Assembly (NCBI GenBank): GCA_036936605.1
Contig: JAUPFV010000005.1
Span: forward strand, 155,311,195 to 155,375,194
Direction: 5' to 3'
Source of the DNA: Limnanthes douglasii subsp. nivea
Lineage: Eukaryota; Streptophyta; Magnoliopsida; Brassicales; Limnanthaceae
Length of the DNA stretch: 64,000 nucleotides
Shown here: positions 1 to 11,500 of the stretch, piece after piece
Layout of the letters: each line of letters starts with the position of its first letter
Numbering within the stretch: the stretch's first letter is position 1
Position numbers and translations under genes: made by a program
Notes under the pieces: model-generated
Told to the model about the DNA's origin: nothing
Databases searched by the model: none
What the model saw: the letters and a program-made list of their open reading frames with translations, nothing else

Positions 1-1245
1 TTCTTTATTTCTATACTTCACTTTACATCAGAAAGCTACGAACAAATGCAGTTTATGTTGTAGTGGAAACTTGTTTTGGCTCTTCCTTCTATTGATGGGC
101 CATATTTACCCCCGCAAAGTTAAACCTTAGTATTTTACCTTGTTTTCCTGCTGTGAGGTTAAACCTTTGTAACTAACACTATTAGTTTTTTGTTGAAAAT
201 TGGTTTTGCATCCAAGTTCAAGTTACCCAACTAGTAGGGACTCTTAAAATGTATTTTAGGTTTCACTTGCTACAGACCATGTGGGTCTAAGAGTCATTCT
301 TTAGAGACAGTGAGGGGGAAAAGACAGTTAAAAAGTATAATATGGCGTAAATACTAAAAATTGTTTTTCCTTTAACCCGACTTGAAACAAAAAGCAGAAA
401 GGAAAACCAAAACTTTGTGTATCAATATTGTAACACCGCAAAACTTGTAGAACAACCTGACCGGTAGTCCTATGTTTGATTTAGGGATGGAACACATCCA
501 AACTGTCTATTTCAGTGTTCTAATGTAGACTCATTAGCTTTGTTGAACATTTTGTGCTAAACCAAATTTGCAACGAATGTTATAAATATAGATTAGAACA
601 AAAATTAGACAGTTTCAAATCCTTCATTAAAACAGAACCAGACTACGTTTTTTACAATGAGGTGGTGATTAAGATATAGTATAATATATAATTAAATAGC
701 ACCTGCAAAATATTCAAACTATAAATAAACTATATATATTAGATATAATATAAAGCACACAGCATTTGACCATGGTTTGTGTCTCTACTAATTGTTGATC
801 TAGCTACTCAACCTCAATTTTGTCTGAATTTGTCTGGCAAGTAATTTTTGACAAAATACATAGCCATTTTGACTCTTAAAAATTAGAACATTTGTTGATG
901 GACTTTTGTACCATAATGTAATGTGGACTGTGACCAAACTGTTAAATGATTTGTCTGTCAGGGCTTTTAGAACGTCACCCCCAAAAGAATAATTTTTATT
1001 ACATTATCATCCACTGCAATGGTTTTCCATATGTGATTCAAGATACACAGTGTTTGATTAAAACTTCTGCTTAGTATATATAGTCGCTTAGAAACTTTGG
1101 GCACACTAATTGTTTCTCGTGGTTTCCTAGAAAAAAAGATGTTCTAGATCTTCTTTTAGATTTAACCTATTTAATATTTCTAAATCAGTTTAATAGTTCT
1201 GAGTCCCTGACAGCAAATCTGGTTGCAGATATTTCGGTTTTGCAG
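1..1245 (+). other. Non-coding DNA upstream of the RLP24 exons, probably intron
   Basis: AT-rich sequence with no convincing open frame. The first RLP24 exon visible in the window begins mid-codon at 1246 after a TTTTGCAG acceptor. The N-terminal part of the protein, about 33 residues with the zinc-binding cysteines, is not found here. This stretch is therefore most simply part of a long intron, with the first exon beyond the left edge. I see no repeat or RNA gene in it. Confidence 0.55.
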
Positions 1246-1863
1246 GTCTAAATGCCACAAAAACTTCAAAATGAAGAGGAACCCACGTAAAGTGGAGTGG
1301 ACAAAGGCCTACAGAAAAGTGCATGGGAAGGATATGACACAGGTAAATCAAATTCGTTTTTCATAAATTTATCTTCTTACTTTATGATACTAACTCCTCT
1401 GTACGTATATAATATTGTTTCTTATTTTGTTTTATTTACCTTTGTAATTTGTCAGGATTCTACCTTCGAGTTTGAAAGAAAGCGAAATAGGCCTGAGAGG
1501 TACGATAGGAACCTTACTGAGAGTACCCTCAAAGCCATAAAGAAGATTGATAAAATCAGAAGCAAGAGGGAAGCTAACCATATCGAGAAGAGGTAATAAG
1601 TTCACCACCATCTTCTATAAAATTTGACTTTATTCTCAAATGTTTGAAAATATTAATATGATTGTATGCTGTTTTTGTTTGGCAGGATGAAACCGAAAAA
1701 ATCAAAGGAAATGAGGGAGGCAAGGATAGAGTTAGAACAAGGAATCCCTTTGGTCAAAGCTCCGTCACTTTTAGCAAAAGACAGCAGTCTCACTCTACCA
1801 AAACTCAAAGTGCCTGCTTCACAAGACCAAAACAAATCGGAAATGCGTGATATGGAAGAGTAA
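1246..1863 (+). CDS. RLP24: Ribosome biogenesis protein RLP24 (L24e family), last three exons
   Basis: RLP24 is a nucleolar/nuclear factor on pre-60S ribosomes that is later exchanged for ribosomal protein L24. Three exons are visible: 1246-1342, 1456-1592 and 1686-1863, with introns 1343-1455 and 1593-1685. All have GT donors and AG acceptors, and the reading phases join. The first exon opens with [20 protein letters not shown], the hallmark of the L24e fold: the last zinc-ligand region followed by the KRNPRKV basic stretch. The second exon begins [19 protein letters not shown], also typical of plant RLP24. The C-terminus has [11 protein letters not shown] and ends MRDMEE at a TAA. The family is about 160 residues long, so roughly the first 33 lie outside the window. 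No stop or frameshift is seen, so this is probably a functional host gene. Confidence 0.93.
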
Positions 1864-3300
1864 GTCTGTTACTTCCGTTATCAATCTCGTTCTTAGATCT
1901 TGAATCCCCTGGACAAAAAGTTTGTTTTTTGTGATATTGATTCCATGAACACAATCAAACTAAACTAAACACATCAAAGGTATACAATTTATGGATTTGG
2001 TTGGTTCCACTGTATTATGATTTTGTATTTTGCTTTTTTTTTTTGTCTTTATGTTTGAGTATGTTTCATTTTTGCACCTCATTTTGTTGACTTTTGGGTT
2101 AAATAACTTGTGATCCATCTCGTACAGTATTCTTGCTAAATGCTAAGAGTGAAATGGTCATATGAATGAGTTGCTGTTTTTATCATGGAATATGCGAACG
2201 GGTGTAAAGGCACTCGCTAAGGAGCAATAATATACTATGTTTAGAAACATTTTATTTTGTAAGCAATAATTTACTTAAGTTTTGACAAGTAATTATAATA
2301 TATTTCTTGATATAATATATTATTGTTTCTTTAGCTAGTGCCCGTGTTTTGATATATTCTCTACTAGTATATTAAGAATAAAATATCAGTGAAATAAAAG
2401 CAATTGTGTTCGCTGGACAGAAGGTGCCTTCTGGTTAACATTTAAGAACAAAATTCAATACGTGAATTTAATTTTTAACTTTCTACTCGAATTCAAATTT
2501 ATGTTTATTTTGCCATTCAATTATGTAAAAAAGTTAATTTCATCATTGTGATAGAGGATTATGATACAAATTATGAGATTAAGACCTATTTAACCTTATA
2601 TATTCTTCAACTTTATAAGTTAGAAATCCAAAGTATTTAAAGATTTAAAATCAAACCAGGACAACTTAATATCAAATTAAGACAACAAAATATCACTCAA
2701 CACACTAATAATGTATATTAGATGCGTGTTAAAGTTATTTAAACAGTAAAAATTGGTTTAAAAAATTTCGGAAATCAACCGACTTTAGTAAGGAAGTTAA
2801 ATTATTTTTTTTACACACCCTGACAGTTGCGTATTAATAGAAGAAGCAAAAGAAATCAACTTTTACAAATACAAATAGAAAATAAAACACCCAGACACCC
2901 AAAGATTGATCTTAAGTTGAAGAAGTAGGTTATAGAACTAGCCTATATGAGCAGCATTATCATGGGAATAGAAAGTAGGCTATGGAACTATCCTAAATGA
3001 GCAGCATTATCATGTAGATAGAAACGCAAATATGGATTTCGAAAGTGAAAAAAAACAATCTTGTTGGGGTTAGAGAAAAAGAAAGATAAAAAAAATCATA
3101 TTTTTAATGCATAGAACCATAAAATATGATAAAAGTAAATGACATACATTGCGAATCAAGTCTCACTTACTAAGATTTTCAATTCGTGGTGTATTTTTAA
3201 AGGGTTTCATATTAGTTGTATTTATATATTTTATCCTAAATGAGCAGCATTATCATATTTTTAACTGAAACGATGTGGGACAGTTGATTGGGTAAGGATT
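1864..3300. other. AT-rich intergenic DNA, no gene seen
   Basis: This stretch lies downstream of RLP24. It holds T-rich runs soon after the stop codon that could serve as 3' UTR and polyadenylation sequence, and the short duplication listed separately. Open frames are short and random. I recognise no transposon domain. Confidence 0.5.
2922..3020. repeat. Two tandem copies of a ~49-bp unit
   Basis: The unit GAAGTAGG..GAGCAGCATTATCATG occurs twice head to tail, starting at 2922 and 2971, with a few mismatches. A third partial copy, TCCTAAATGAGCAGCATTAT, appears at about 3235-3260. It is a local duplication without coding content. Confidence 0.7.
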
Positions 3301-3769
3301 CGAGTTTATTCTCAGACACTGTCTTTTAAACTTGATTCACTTTATTTCATTATTTTCCAAAAATATTTATCATCTCATTACTCTTAAATTTATCATGCAA
3401 AATTCATATTAACCAACTCTATATATCTTTTTTATACTTGCATATCTCCGTATAAAGTTATATTTTTGCTTTTATGAATTACCCAAACACTTATATTTCA
3501 GATAAGCCATAATTTTATATCTAAAATTTAGTGGAAGTAAAAGAGATATCATTACTAGTTATGTAGCTCCAACTCATACATCAACCAACAAAAAAAAAAC
3601 GAGGATTGGAGTGCATAAGATAATTAATAGTGAAATTGAGACGCACCAAAAGATAGAACTTTCTCGGATAAAATTGCACATATTATAACTCAGAAAACTG
3701 GAAATCCAAAAATCCGGGTACAAACCAGAATTCATTTTGATGTTGTCAATAAACAAATATATTAGTTTT

Positions 3770-4030
3770 ATTGGTTATTACAGTACGACATGCAGGGAGA
3801 GGCATAGTTGTTGGTCTGATGATAATTACATTTTTCAGGTTGTAAAACATTATCAGGATTTGGAAGGTACAAACAAGAGTGTAATTAATGGTGATTTTGC
3901 GGATTTGAAAGTTGCTCGACATGACTACAAGAAAGATGAGATTCCAACATTGCAATGCCAAAATGAACTTCTTCATGAATATTCAAAAGTTCACTGGATG
4001 AAATTGAAGAATGAACCAGATAGTGATCAT
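3770..4030 (+). pseudogene. Gene fragment resembling a NAM-associated (Harbinger-linked) plant domain, copy C
   Basis: The + strand reads ..CRERHSCWSDDNYIFQ.. and then SVINGDFADLKVARHDYKKD. The same fragment in copies A (about 9590-9900) and B (about 22720-23030) also holds FQLLEEWKLVRYQPRYMLGA followed by a serine-rich linker. A W-x-L/V-x-x-x-P pattern followed by a Ser-rich linker and a basic patch recalls the plant NAM-associated C-terminal domain of Harbinger-type or GST-T3-like proteins. That identification is inference. All three copies are broken by stops or frameshifts. It is probably a captured gene piece multiplied with the repeat. Confidence 0.3.
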
Positions 4031-4068
4031 GTAGACAAATATATATATATATAATAGTGATCATGTAG

Positions 4069-4070
<2 letters not shown>

Positions 4071-4114
<44 letters not shown>
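4071..4114. repeat. (AT)n microsatellite
   Basis: An uninterrupted AT run of about 44 bp, directly after a short duplicated segment TAGTGATCATGTAGACAAAT that also carries AT dinucleotides. It is followed at 4140-4260 by irregular T/G-rich copies of a roughly 30-bp unit. Confidence 0.95.
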
Positions 4115-4119
<5 letters not shown>

Positions 4120-4919
4120 AACAAATATTTATGTAGTAACATATTTGTTGTATGTGTTGTTCTCAATTGTTGTTGTGTGTGCTTATTTCAATTATTATGT
4201 GTTGGTTATTTACAATTATTGTGTGTGAATTATTTTCAATATTTGTGTGTAAGCTGTTATCAATGTTATCTGGAGACAACAAGTTAGACCATGCTTTGTT
4301 TGAATTATTACATCATCCATGCACTAATTTTGACATGATAAGACCATTTTTGGTTTGCATTATTAGACCATCGGTTCACTAAATTTTGACAAGATAAGAT
4401 TATACTTTACGACGAGATATTATTTATTCTTACTTGTTTCCACTATCCACTAGCTACAAATTCAATTTATTTAATAAAATTACTTGGAATCGGCTCATAA
4501 ATAGTTAGAACATGCTTGGTTTGAATTATTCCACCACCCGACACTAACTTTTGATAAGATAAGACCATGCTTTATGACAACATATGAGTTTTTCTTACTT
4601 GTTACTAACTTGGAATCCGAAAATAACTCATTAGACCATGCTTGGTTTGAATCATTTCACAACCTGCACACTAACTTTTGATCAATAATGATTATGTTTG
4701 GTTTTAATTATTACACCACTCACCGACTAACTTTTGACAACATAAGACAATGCTTTATGACCAGGTATGGGTTCTTCTTACTTGTTCCCACCATCCATTA
4801 TCTACAAATTTAATTTATTCAATTCAGACGCCTGTCTATGTCTTTGGGGGAGTCTTTTTGAGTTCTCAACATTTTCTGAATACTTTCCATGGGTGTTGAA
4901 TCTCCAATGATAAATCAAA

Positions 4920-5846
4920 ATGTCTGAGAATCAAATGAACAATATCAACTTTTCACCGGGCAAGGGAACACTCTGTTTTTTGTCAAAAGATGACCAAAAT
5001 ACAGCAGTTATTGATGAGAATTTCCCTCATCTGCATCAGGCAATGAATACTTTGATCCACAACAAAGCAGACAACAATTCAAGAATCATTCAAACAAAGG
5101 ATAATTCTGAAGGAATCAACAATACATTTTCTGAATCTTTTGCTGAGATTTTCAAGCCTATCAAAGCTTTGGTTCCTGTTGAAGTCAAGGAAAAATCAGA
5201 TAAAATATTTTATTGCAATACACAATGCAAGATAAAGATAAACTTATCTCTACAACAAAATACACATTTATTGGAAAGTTTTCCTCAGTTAAGTTATAAA
5301 GATCTTCCTAAGTATTGTTCTCACTGCCTTCACATAGGTCACTCTCTAGAATCTTGCATGAAAAAACAAAATTCAACTCAACCTAACCAAAGAGACAACA
5401 ACAATGATGTCCTTGATAAGATTACTACTTCAACTATCTATGCTCTTCCCAAAGTAAAGTCCTTAATTGATTATGATAAGTTGAAAGATAATGCTATGGA
5501 GGATGAAGAAAAATCTAGACTGAACTGTGATCAACAGACTATTAAAGTTTCCGAAAACTCCCAGATAAGTAAGGGTTCCAAAGGTAAACAGATAGACAGT
5601 GATAACAACCTTCAAAATGATAGCAACACTCTGGAAGAAACTGAGATTATTGAAGCCACTCAGGATCTGAATTCTAACATATTTAAACCAAACCAAACCC
5701 ACAAAGACAACTTACCTGTTGAATACCAGATTACACCTAATGAGGAATCTCTAAAAAACAATCAAACTCACCTGAAAGATCTCAAAACTTCTCAAGATGA
5801 AGATGTCATTGAAGCTATGGACCCAAAAATATTTTTCCTAAAATGA
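4920..5846 (+). pseudogene. LINE ORF1-like (nucleic-acid-binding) remnant
   Basis: An open frame of 308 codons starting MSENQMNNINF. Near residues 135-150 it carries YCSHCLHIGHSLESCMKK, a CX2CX4HX4C zinc knuckle of the kind found in ORF1 of plant L1-type LINEs. The residues before it (LSYKDLPKYC) also match that context. The N-terminal DUF4283-type domain usual in plant LINE ORF1 proteins is not recognisable, so the frame is probably rearranged or truncated. The rest is Asn/Gln/Lys-rich linker with no known fold. No endonuclease or reverse transcriptase follows. LINE parts reappear only at 7996, with different sequence in between, so this is a dead fragment. Confidence 0.6.
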
Positions 5847-6330
5847 TCAAGTAGTGACACCAATAAGATCAATGACTATGATCTTTCAAAATCAATAAAA
5901 ATAACAGAAACATGTATCTTGTACACTGACGCTAAAGTTAGAGAAGATTTCAAAAAATAAATTGAGACAACCTAAGAACCAAAATGTTAAGAAAGATAAA
6001 GATGAACATCTTCACTCTGATGCTGACGTCATTGAGACTATTGAAGAATAGGAAACATAGGTTGATCTGAATTCCAAAACATTACTTAATAAGAAGCTAA
6101 AAGATTATAAGAGAAGGAAAATTTGGTATGAGTTACCTTCGTACAAACATCACATCGATGATGTTTATCTGTCCTCGATGGTTGCTGGTCTGGACCAAAT
6201 CTCTCAAGCTCAAGCCTATCTTCCCTCTGATTCATCTTCCAAATCAGCCTCAAATATTCTTCATCTAGATCTTCTCTTTGCGACTCTATCATTAAAATAT
6301 CTCATTGAGTTATTGCATGCGGGTGAAGGT
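5847..6330 (+). pseudogene. Decayed continuation of the LINE ORF1 region
   Basis: After the stop at 5844-5846 the + strand keeps short acidic, Asn/Lys-rich stretches, and then a longer open piece at about 6060-6330 that reads KLKDYKRRKIWYELPSYKHH. They are separated by several stops. The composition matches the preceding linker, so I treat it as the same decayed frame. I do not recognise a domain. Confidence 0.3.
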
Positions 6331-7328
6331 TAAGCATCTAGCAGCCTTGCTTGTTTGGAATTCTTAAAACTCATCTTAATATTTATAGAGCAAGAGATCA
6401 TATATGAAAATGAAATCAATTTAGCCGAATAAATGCTGACAATTGAGATGATCTTCATAACAGCTGGCTAGAGGTCAAAGTTGTGCCCACAAGAGTTCCT
6501 TATCTGAATGACTGTAATTTGAATTCATTGACGATATTCTGCATTAGAACTCTCTGGATTTTAATTAAAAAGTCTTGGCTGCTCATCGTTCTATTTAGTG
6601 TTAAGAGATTGAATCTCTCATACCTCATGTTTCATTCGAGTCTCAACCTTCAAAATTTTATCGGCCAAATCATCTCTTATTCAATGAAGATGATCGACCC
6701 GAATAACTAAACTGATGTCCGCTAGATCTTGAGCTAAATAAGCTACCAATTGTCCAAATATTCCGGTTCAAAATGAAAATCAGAAGTTCTTGGGTTTGTT
6801 CATATGTTTGTTTTTATGTTTCTTGAGCTTGTAGAAGTAGAAAACCCCTTGCCGAGAAGGGATAGCCCTAAAATATCTGTAATCACAATAACCGTTACGG
6901 TTCTTGGTTTTAAATTTCCTTAGCTTGCCTGATTTCCAGTTTGTACTGCAGAGATGGTGTTCGACTATATGGGTATTATTGCAATTTCTAGTGATGATCG
7001 AGTTGTCCGACGGTTTAGATAAAGATAAAGGGATAGGGCATAAATTATTCAACTATTTGCTGCATAAACCAATGTTTCCATCAAAAGAAGAAGTAGTTTT
7101 GTTGATAAATAAAATGGAATTGGACGTATTAAATTGTTGAAGGAGAAATATCAACACTACTCCTACCCTCTTTGCAATCATCTTTCTGGAAAGCATTGAT
7201 GTTGGCTATATCAGAGACTAATATCTTTATCTCTTTTTTGTTACCCAATCCCGCTTGGAGTTAATCGACATTCGTCATTGCTTCGGTTGTGGAATATATC
7301 AGAATAGTCTTGTGTTTTAAAAATTAGA
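6331..7328. other. Unassigned stretch between two LINE parts
   Basis: No recognised domain on either strand. Around 6940-7140 there is a 78-codon + strand frame after a TTTCCAG that could be an acceptor, but its product matches nothing I know. I see no inverted ends or LTRs that would delimit a transposon. Confidence 0.4.
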
Positions 7329-7980
7329 TCTGAAGTTCTTCATCTAGATTCTCCCTGGACAGAAGCTCAACAATGGAGTCGCTAGCCTTTGGATATCTTA
7401 CTCAGCTGATGGATGCTTTTTCTTCTCAGAATGATATTTCATCCATCTCTGCAATACCAATTGTATCTCAATCCTTGAAGATGGATCTCCTTGAATTTGT
7501 GAAGTAACAAAAGTTTCTTGAGCTGGATTCTTTCTAGATTACTCTCTCAATGGAGGCTTTCAACAAAGAAGCGGAATTGCTTGCTTTCGGAGTCTAAAAA
7601 AATTATACTGAATCCGTCTTTGAAGATGAAAACTTCCTTGAGTGAAGCCCCAAAATTGCTACCTCGGAGCTGGAATTTCCAGTATTATTGATTTGATTTC
7701 TCCATGGATGAATTATATCGTTGGATTGTCAAAATTAGTGAAGCGAATCTTCATCAAATTTGATATGCGAGGGTGTTGTTCTCAGAACTGAAGGAGCTAT
7801 CATCTGCTGCAATAGTTCAAGCTAAAGAAGAAGATAAAAACGTGAAAAAGAGACTGCTTGTGTCTTGGGTTCTATTTTAAGGATTCAGAAGTCCCTTATT
7901 AAACTCTTTGTAAAATAAACGTGTTAGTTTATTTTTTAATATAAATTTATTTAGCTTAAGAAAAACTTGATTCACTTGAT
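7329..7980 (+). pseudogene. Unrecognised degenerate coding-like unit, copy 1
   Basis: This 650-bp segment is repeated at 21600-22258 with roughly 90% identity by eye. Both copies share a start at TCTGAAGTTCTTCATCTAG, and both have broken frames with pieces such as LAFGYLTQLMDAFSS and IPIVSQSLKMD. Stops occur at the same places (GTGAAGTAACAA), so the breaks predate the duplication. I do not recognise the protein. It marks the left edge of the large duplicated block in both copies. Confidence 0.5.
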
Positions 7981-7984
7981 TTTG

Positions 7985-9230
7985 TCAACAATTTTGTGTC
8001 AACTGATTCTGTTCTTAGGAAAAGACATATGTTTATTGTATCCAAATGTCAATTCTGCTTAAGTTGTGAAACTACTGATCATGTTTTTATTTCTTGTGAA
8101 GTTGTTTTGGCAGTTTGGCTCTATTTTGCAAACCTCTTCAATATCATGATTTATAGATACATGATTCCAATTCACATGTCTAGAACATGGTTTAGGTATA
8201 CTAGTAAGAAAAACCACATTAGAAATGTCATTCCTTCAATTATTTATAGCACTATTTGGAAATACATAAATCATTCGAAGTTTAAAAATGTGACTGTTTC
8301 TTCTAATGTTATTATTAAGGATGTCCACATGATCATCTACTATATGAATGTTGATGGTATTTTCAAATTTAAGCATTGGTCTAATGATAGAACTGTTGCT
8401 AAAAACCTGGGTTTCTTAAACTTATGTTGTGGTTCTTTCATAAGACCTTCTGTGCTTAAGTGGATCCCTCCATCCATCGGTAGATATAAGTTTAACACAG
8501 ATGCCTCTGTGATTTTCAATGGAGAAGCTAATGTTGGTTTCATTATTATAGACTATGAAGGTAATCTAGTATATGCTAGTGGTAATGTTTATGGTAAGCT
8601 TTCTCCTCTAATGGCTGAAGCCAGGGCCCTAATGGATGGTCTGATTATCTATTACTCTAAAAGTCTTCTAAATGTCGACATTGAGACAGACTCTTTCTTG
8701 CTAGTCGATTTTGTGAAGAATGATAATCTGGGTGCCTCTCACTGGTCCATTTTACCAACTATAAACTGTTGTAGAATGATGCTCACTTCTGCTATGTCTC
8801 TTATGCATGTTTATAGAGACCAAAATAGAGCTGCCGATTGGCTGGCTCGTTGGACCTTAAAATGCAAACTTAAGCAAGTATACATCTGCTCATGCTAATC
8901 TGAAATCAATTCTTATTCTTGAAAGCCTTGGCATACCTTATATAAACATTTCTGATTGAGGTTGTTTGTAAGTTTTGGTTTTAGGTTCTTCTCTGGACCC
9001 TGGTCGTTTTGAATACCAAATGCAGCTATTGGAGCTTTAGTTTGGATAGCTATGGAGCTGTTTGCATAGTGATGTTGCGAGTCTCTGTCTGAAGCACTGA
9101 TTTTGGCGAAGTTTGCTGTGGAGCTACTTGTGTAGTTCTGTAACGAAGTCCCTATGTGTTGTTCTGATATTTGGCGAAGGTTGTTCATGTTTGAGGCTGC
9201 GATTCTTGGATGTTTGAAGCTTATATTTTA
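7985..9230 (+). mobile_element. 5'-truncated LINE (L1-type) 3' end
   Basis: The element starts inside the coding region, at the zinc-finger end of ORF2, and runs through the stop at 8898 into a GT-rich 3' UTR typical of plant L1 elements. It interrupts the duplicated block: sequence left of it (to 7980) and right of it (from about 9240) is joined by only about 150 bp in copy B. Near the right end TTGGATGTTTGAA plus TTATATTTTAGATATATT occurs twice, which could be a slippage product at the insertion end. No poly(A) tail is obvious. Confidence 0.7.
7996..8898 (+). CDS. LINE ORF2 C-terminus: zinc finger (zf-RVT) and RNase H domain
   Basis: A 300-codon open frame. Residues 10-50 hold FIVSKCQFCLSCETTDHVFI, the Cys/His-rich zf-RVT finger found at the end of plant LINE reverse transcriptases. 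Residues from about 160 to the end form an RNase H domain: FNTDAS with the first catalytic Asp, AEARALMDGL with the Glu, IETDSFL with the next Asp, and HVYRDQNRAADWLA near the C-terminus with the His and Asp region. These are the expected catalytic positions. The frame is intact but has no reverse transcriptase upstream, so it is a truncated insertion and unlikely to act alone. The given start Met is only the first in frame. Confidence 0.75.
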   Translation: MSTDSVLRKRHMFIVSKCQFCLSCETTDHVFISCEVVLAVWLYFANLFNIMIYRYMIPIHMSRTWFRYTSKKNHIRNVIPSIIYSTIWKYINHSKFKNVTVSSNVIIKDVHMIIYYMNVDGIFKFKHWSNDRTVAKNLGFLNLCCGSFIRPSVLKWIPPSIGRYKFNTDASVIFNGEANVGFIIIDYEGNLVYASGNVYGKLSPLMAEARALMDGLIIYYSKSLLNVDIETDSFLLVDFVKNDNLGASHWSILPTINCCRMMLTSAMSLMHVYRDQNRAADWLARWTLKCKLKQVYICSC

Positions 9231-9589
9231 GATATATTTTAGATATATTCTTGGATGTTTGAAACACTTATATTTTAGATATATTAAAATTTTCTATCCA
9301 AATTTTAGTAGAAATGAAAAGGATATCCTTACTAGTTATGTAGCTCAAACCCATATATCAACCAATAAAAAAACAATACGAGGTTTGGAGTACATAAGAT
9401 AATAAATCTTTATTATGTTGTTATTTCCACATTGGTAATAATAGTGACATTGAGACGAACAAAAAAAGTAGAACTTTCTCGGATAAAATTGCACATTTTG
9501 TAACTCAGAAAATTGGAAATCCAAAAACCCGGGTACAAACCAAAACTCATTTTCATGTGATCAATAAAAAAATAATTTTATTTGTTATT

Positions 9590-9900
9590 ACAATACAACA
9601 TGCAGAGAGAGGCATAACTGTTGGTTTGATAATAACTACATTTCTCAGACTGGGAAAATTTATCAAGAGTTGCAAGGTACAAAGTTTCAGCTACTGGAAG
9701 AGTGGAAGTTAGTTCGTTATCAGCCAAGATATATGTTGGGAGCAAGAAATTATAGTAGCAATGGATCAAATAGAGAGAGTGATAATAACTCAGTTGAGTC
9801 CTCAAATATTATTTTTATACGCTGTAAAGGTAGGAATAAAAAAGGAGGTAAAACAACAAAGAGTGTAATTAATGACGAGTTTGCGGATTTGAATGAATTA
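9590..9900 (+). pseudogene. NAM-associated-like gene fragment, copy A
   Basis: Holds KFQLLEEWKLVRYQPRYMLG, a Ser/Asn-rich linker, GRNKKGGKTTKS and NDEFADL. Compared with copy C it retains more of the front part. A frame change falls near the ATAATTCC..TTCTCAG region. Function is not inferred beyond a captured piece of a plant gene. Confidence 0.3.
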
Positions 9901-9924
9901 TCTCGTTTGAATAATCCACCACTC

Positions 9925-11100
9925 ATCCATTAACTTTAGACAAGATAAAACTATGCTTTATGATGAGATATCATTTTTTTCTTACTTGTTTCCACCATCC
10001 ACTAGCTATAAATTCAATTTATTTAATCAACTAACTTGGAATCTGGAGACAATAAGATAAGGCCATGCTTGGTTTGAATTACTACACCATCCATGCACTA
10101 AATTTTGACAAGATAAGACCATGTTTGCTTTGAATTATTAGCCCTTCGGTCCACTACATTTTGACAAGATAAGACCATGCTTTACGACGAGACATGATTG
10201 ACTCTTACTTGTTTCTACCATCCCCTAGCTGCAACTACTTCGAATCCGTTTACAACTAGTTAGACCATGGTTTTTTGAATTATTCCACCACCCACCACTA
10301 ACTTTTGCTAAGATACAACCATTCTTTATGACAACATATAATTTTGCTTACTTATTAGCTTAGAATCCAAAAATAACTCATTAGACCATGCTTGGTTCGA
10401 ATCATTTCACCGCCCATAAATTAAGTTTTGATAAAATAAGATTATATTTGGTTTGAATTATTACACTACTCACTGATTAACATTTGACAAGATAATACTT
10501 GTTTCCACTATACACTTGCTACAAATTCAATTTATTTAGTAAACTAACTTGGAATTTGGAGACAACAAGATAAGATCATGCTTGGTTTGAATTATTACAC
10601 CACCCATGTGCACTAAATTTTAACAAGATAAGACCATCTTTGGTTTGAATTATTATACCATCGGTCCACTACATTTTGATAAGATAAGATCATGCTTTAC
10701 GACGAGATATGAATTATTCTTACTTGTTTCCACCATCCACTAACTACAAATATAATTTATTTAATCAACTTACTTGGAATCCGTAGACAACTAATTGGAC
10801 CATGCTTGGTTTGAATTATTCAACCACCCACTCGCTAAATTTTGATAAAATAAGAACATACTTTATGACAACATATGAATTTTTTTCTTAGTTATTGATT
10901 TGAAATCCATAAATAACTCATTAGACCATGGTTGGTTTAAATTATTTCATCACCCACCCATTCACTTTTGATAATATAAGATCATGTTTGGTTTCAATTA
11001 TTACACCGCCCACCCACTAATGTTTGACAATATAATACCATGTTTTATGATAATATAATATTTCTTCATACATTTCTCCACCTACCACTAGCTAGAAATT
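9925..11100. repeat. Degenerate tandem array (CATGCTTGGTTTGAATTATT units)
   Basis: The units contain, in order, CATGCTTGGTTTGAATTATT, ACCACCCACNCACTAA, TTTTGACAAGATAAGACCATG, CTTTATGACGAGATATGA, CTTACTTGTTTCCACCATCC and AACTTGGAATCCG. They recur with variable spacing of roughly 200-330 bp, with omissions. The same array is at 23040-24290 and, shorter, at 4290-4810. It is non-coding. Confidence 0.8.
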
Positions 11101-11139
11101 AAATGTAATTGATAAACTATTTAGAAGCCAGAAAAAACT

Positions 11140-11500
11140 CATTATGAAAAGGCTATTGCACATTGATGAGGTCGGATTTATTTTACATTGACTATTGTAT
11201 ATATCCGAAAGGCTGTTCGGGCATATCCAATACCATGCGCCCCCGAACAGTACAACAAAGTGGCTCGTGACTCAGTTGGTTGCTAGTAATTTCCTATCTT
11301 GCGCTTATGGGCTTTTAAACTTGACATAATCCCATGATCTGACCTGGAAGCCCCACAAGTCATTAAACAAGTATAAATATCCCAACTACTTTCATTTATG
11401 AGGGTGATAAAAATTTACTGTTAGTACACACCTCCTTCATCTCTCTACATCTCACTCTAAATATTAAATTCCTAAAAATCTTTCCTAACATACCCTTCGA
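11140..11500 (+). promoter_or_regulatory. LTR- or promoter-like segment with TATA box
   Basis: After the tandem array the sequence becomes less repetitive and contains GTATAAATATCCCAACTAC at about 11370, followed by a CT-rich leader (CCTCCTTCATCTCTC). The matching segment in copy B is at about 24300-24610. The arrangement resembles the promoter part of an LTR or of a transposon gene. No matching second LTR was found, so the assignment stays open. Confidence 0.35.

Larger units (their letters stand above)
3300..4860 (+). repeat. Partial copy (C) of the large duplicated repeat family
   Basis: From the AAACTTGATTCAC stretch onward this segment matches the blocks at about 9290-11100 and 22260-24300. 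It shares the ACATGCAGRGAGAGGCA segment, the AGTGTAATTAATG..GAGTTTGCGGATTTGAA segment and the CATGCTTGGTTTGAATTATT tandem repeats. It is more diverged than copies A and B are from each other, and it has gained AT microsatellites. No intact gene lies in it. Confidence 0.7.

Noticed and set aside
1653..1835. A minus-strand 60-codon frame overlapping the last RLP24 exon
   Set aside because: It is the antisense shadow of the exon 1686-1863, whose sense frame, splice sites and family match are clear.
3885..4166. A minus-strand frame with a YIYIYIYI run
   Set aside because: It is produced by the (AT)n microsatellite.
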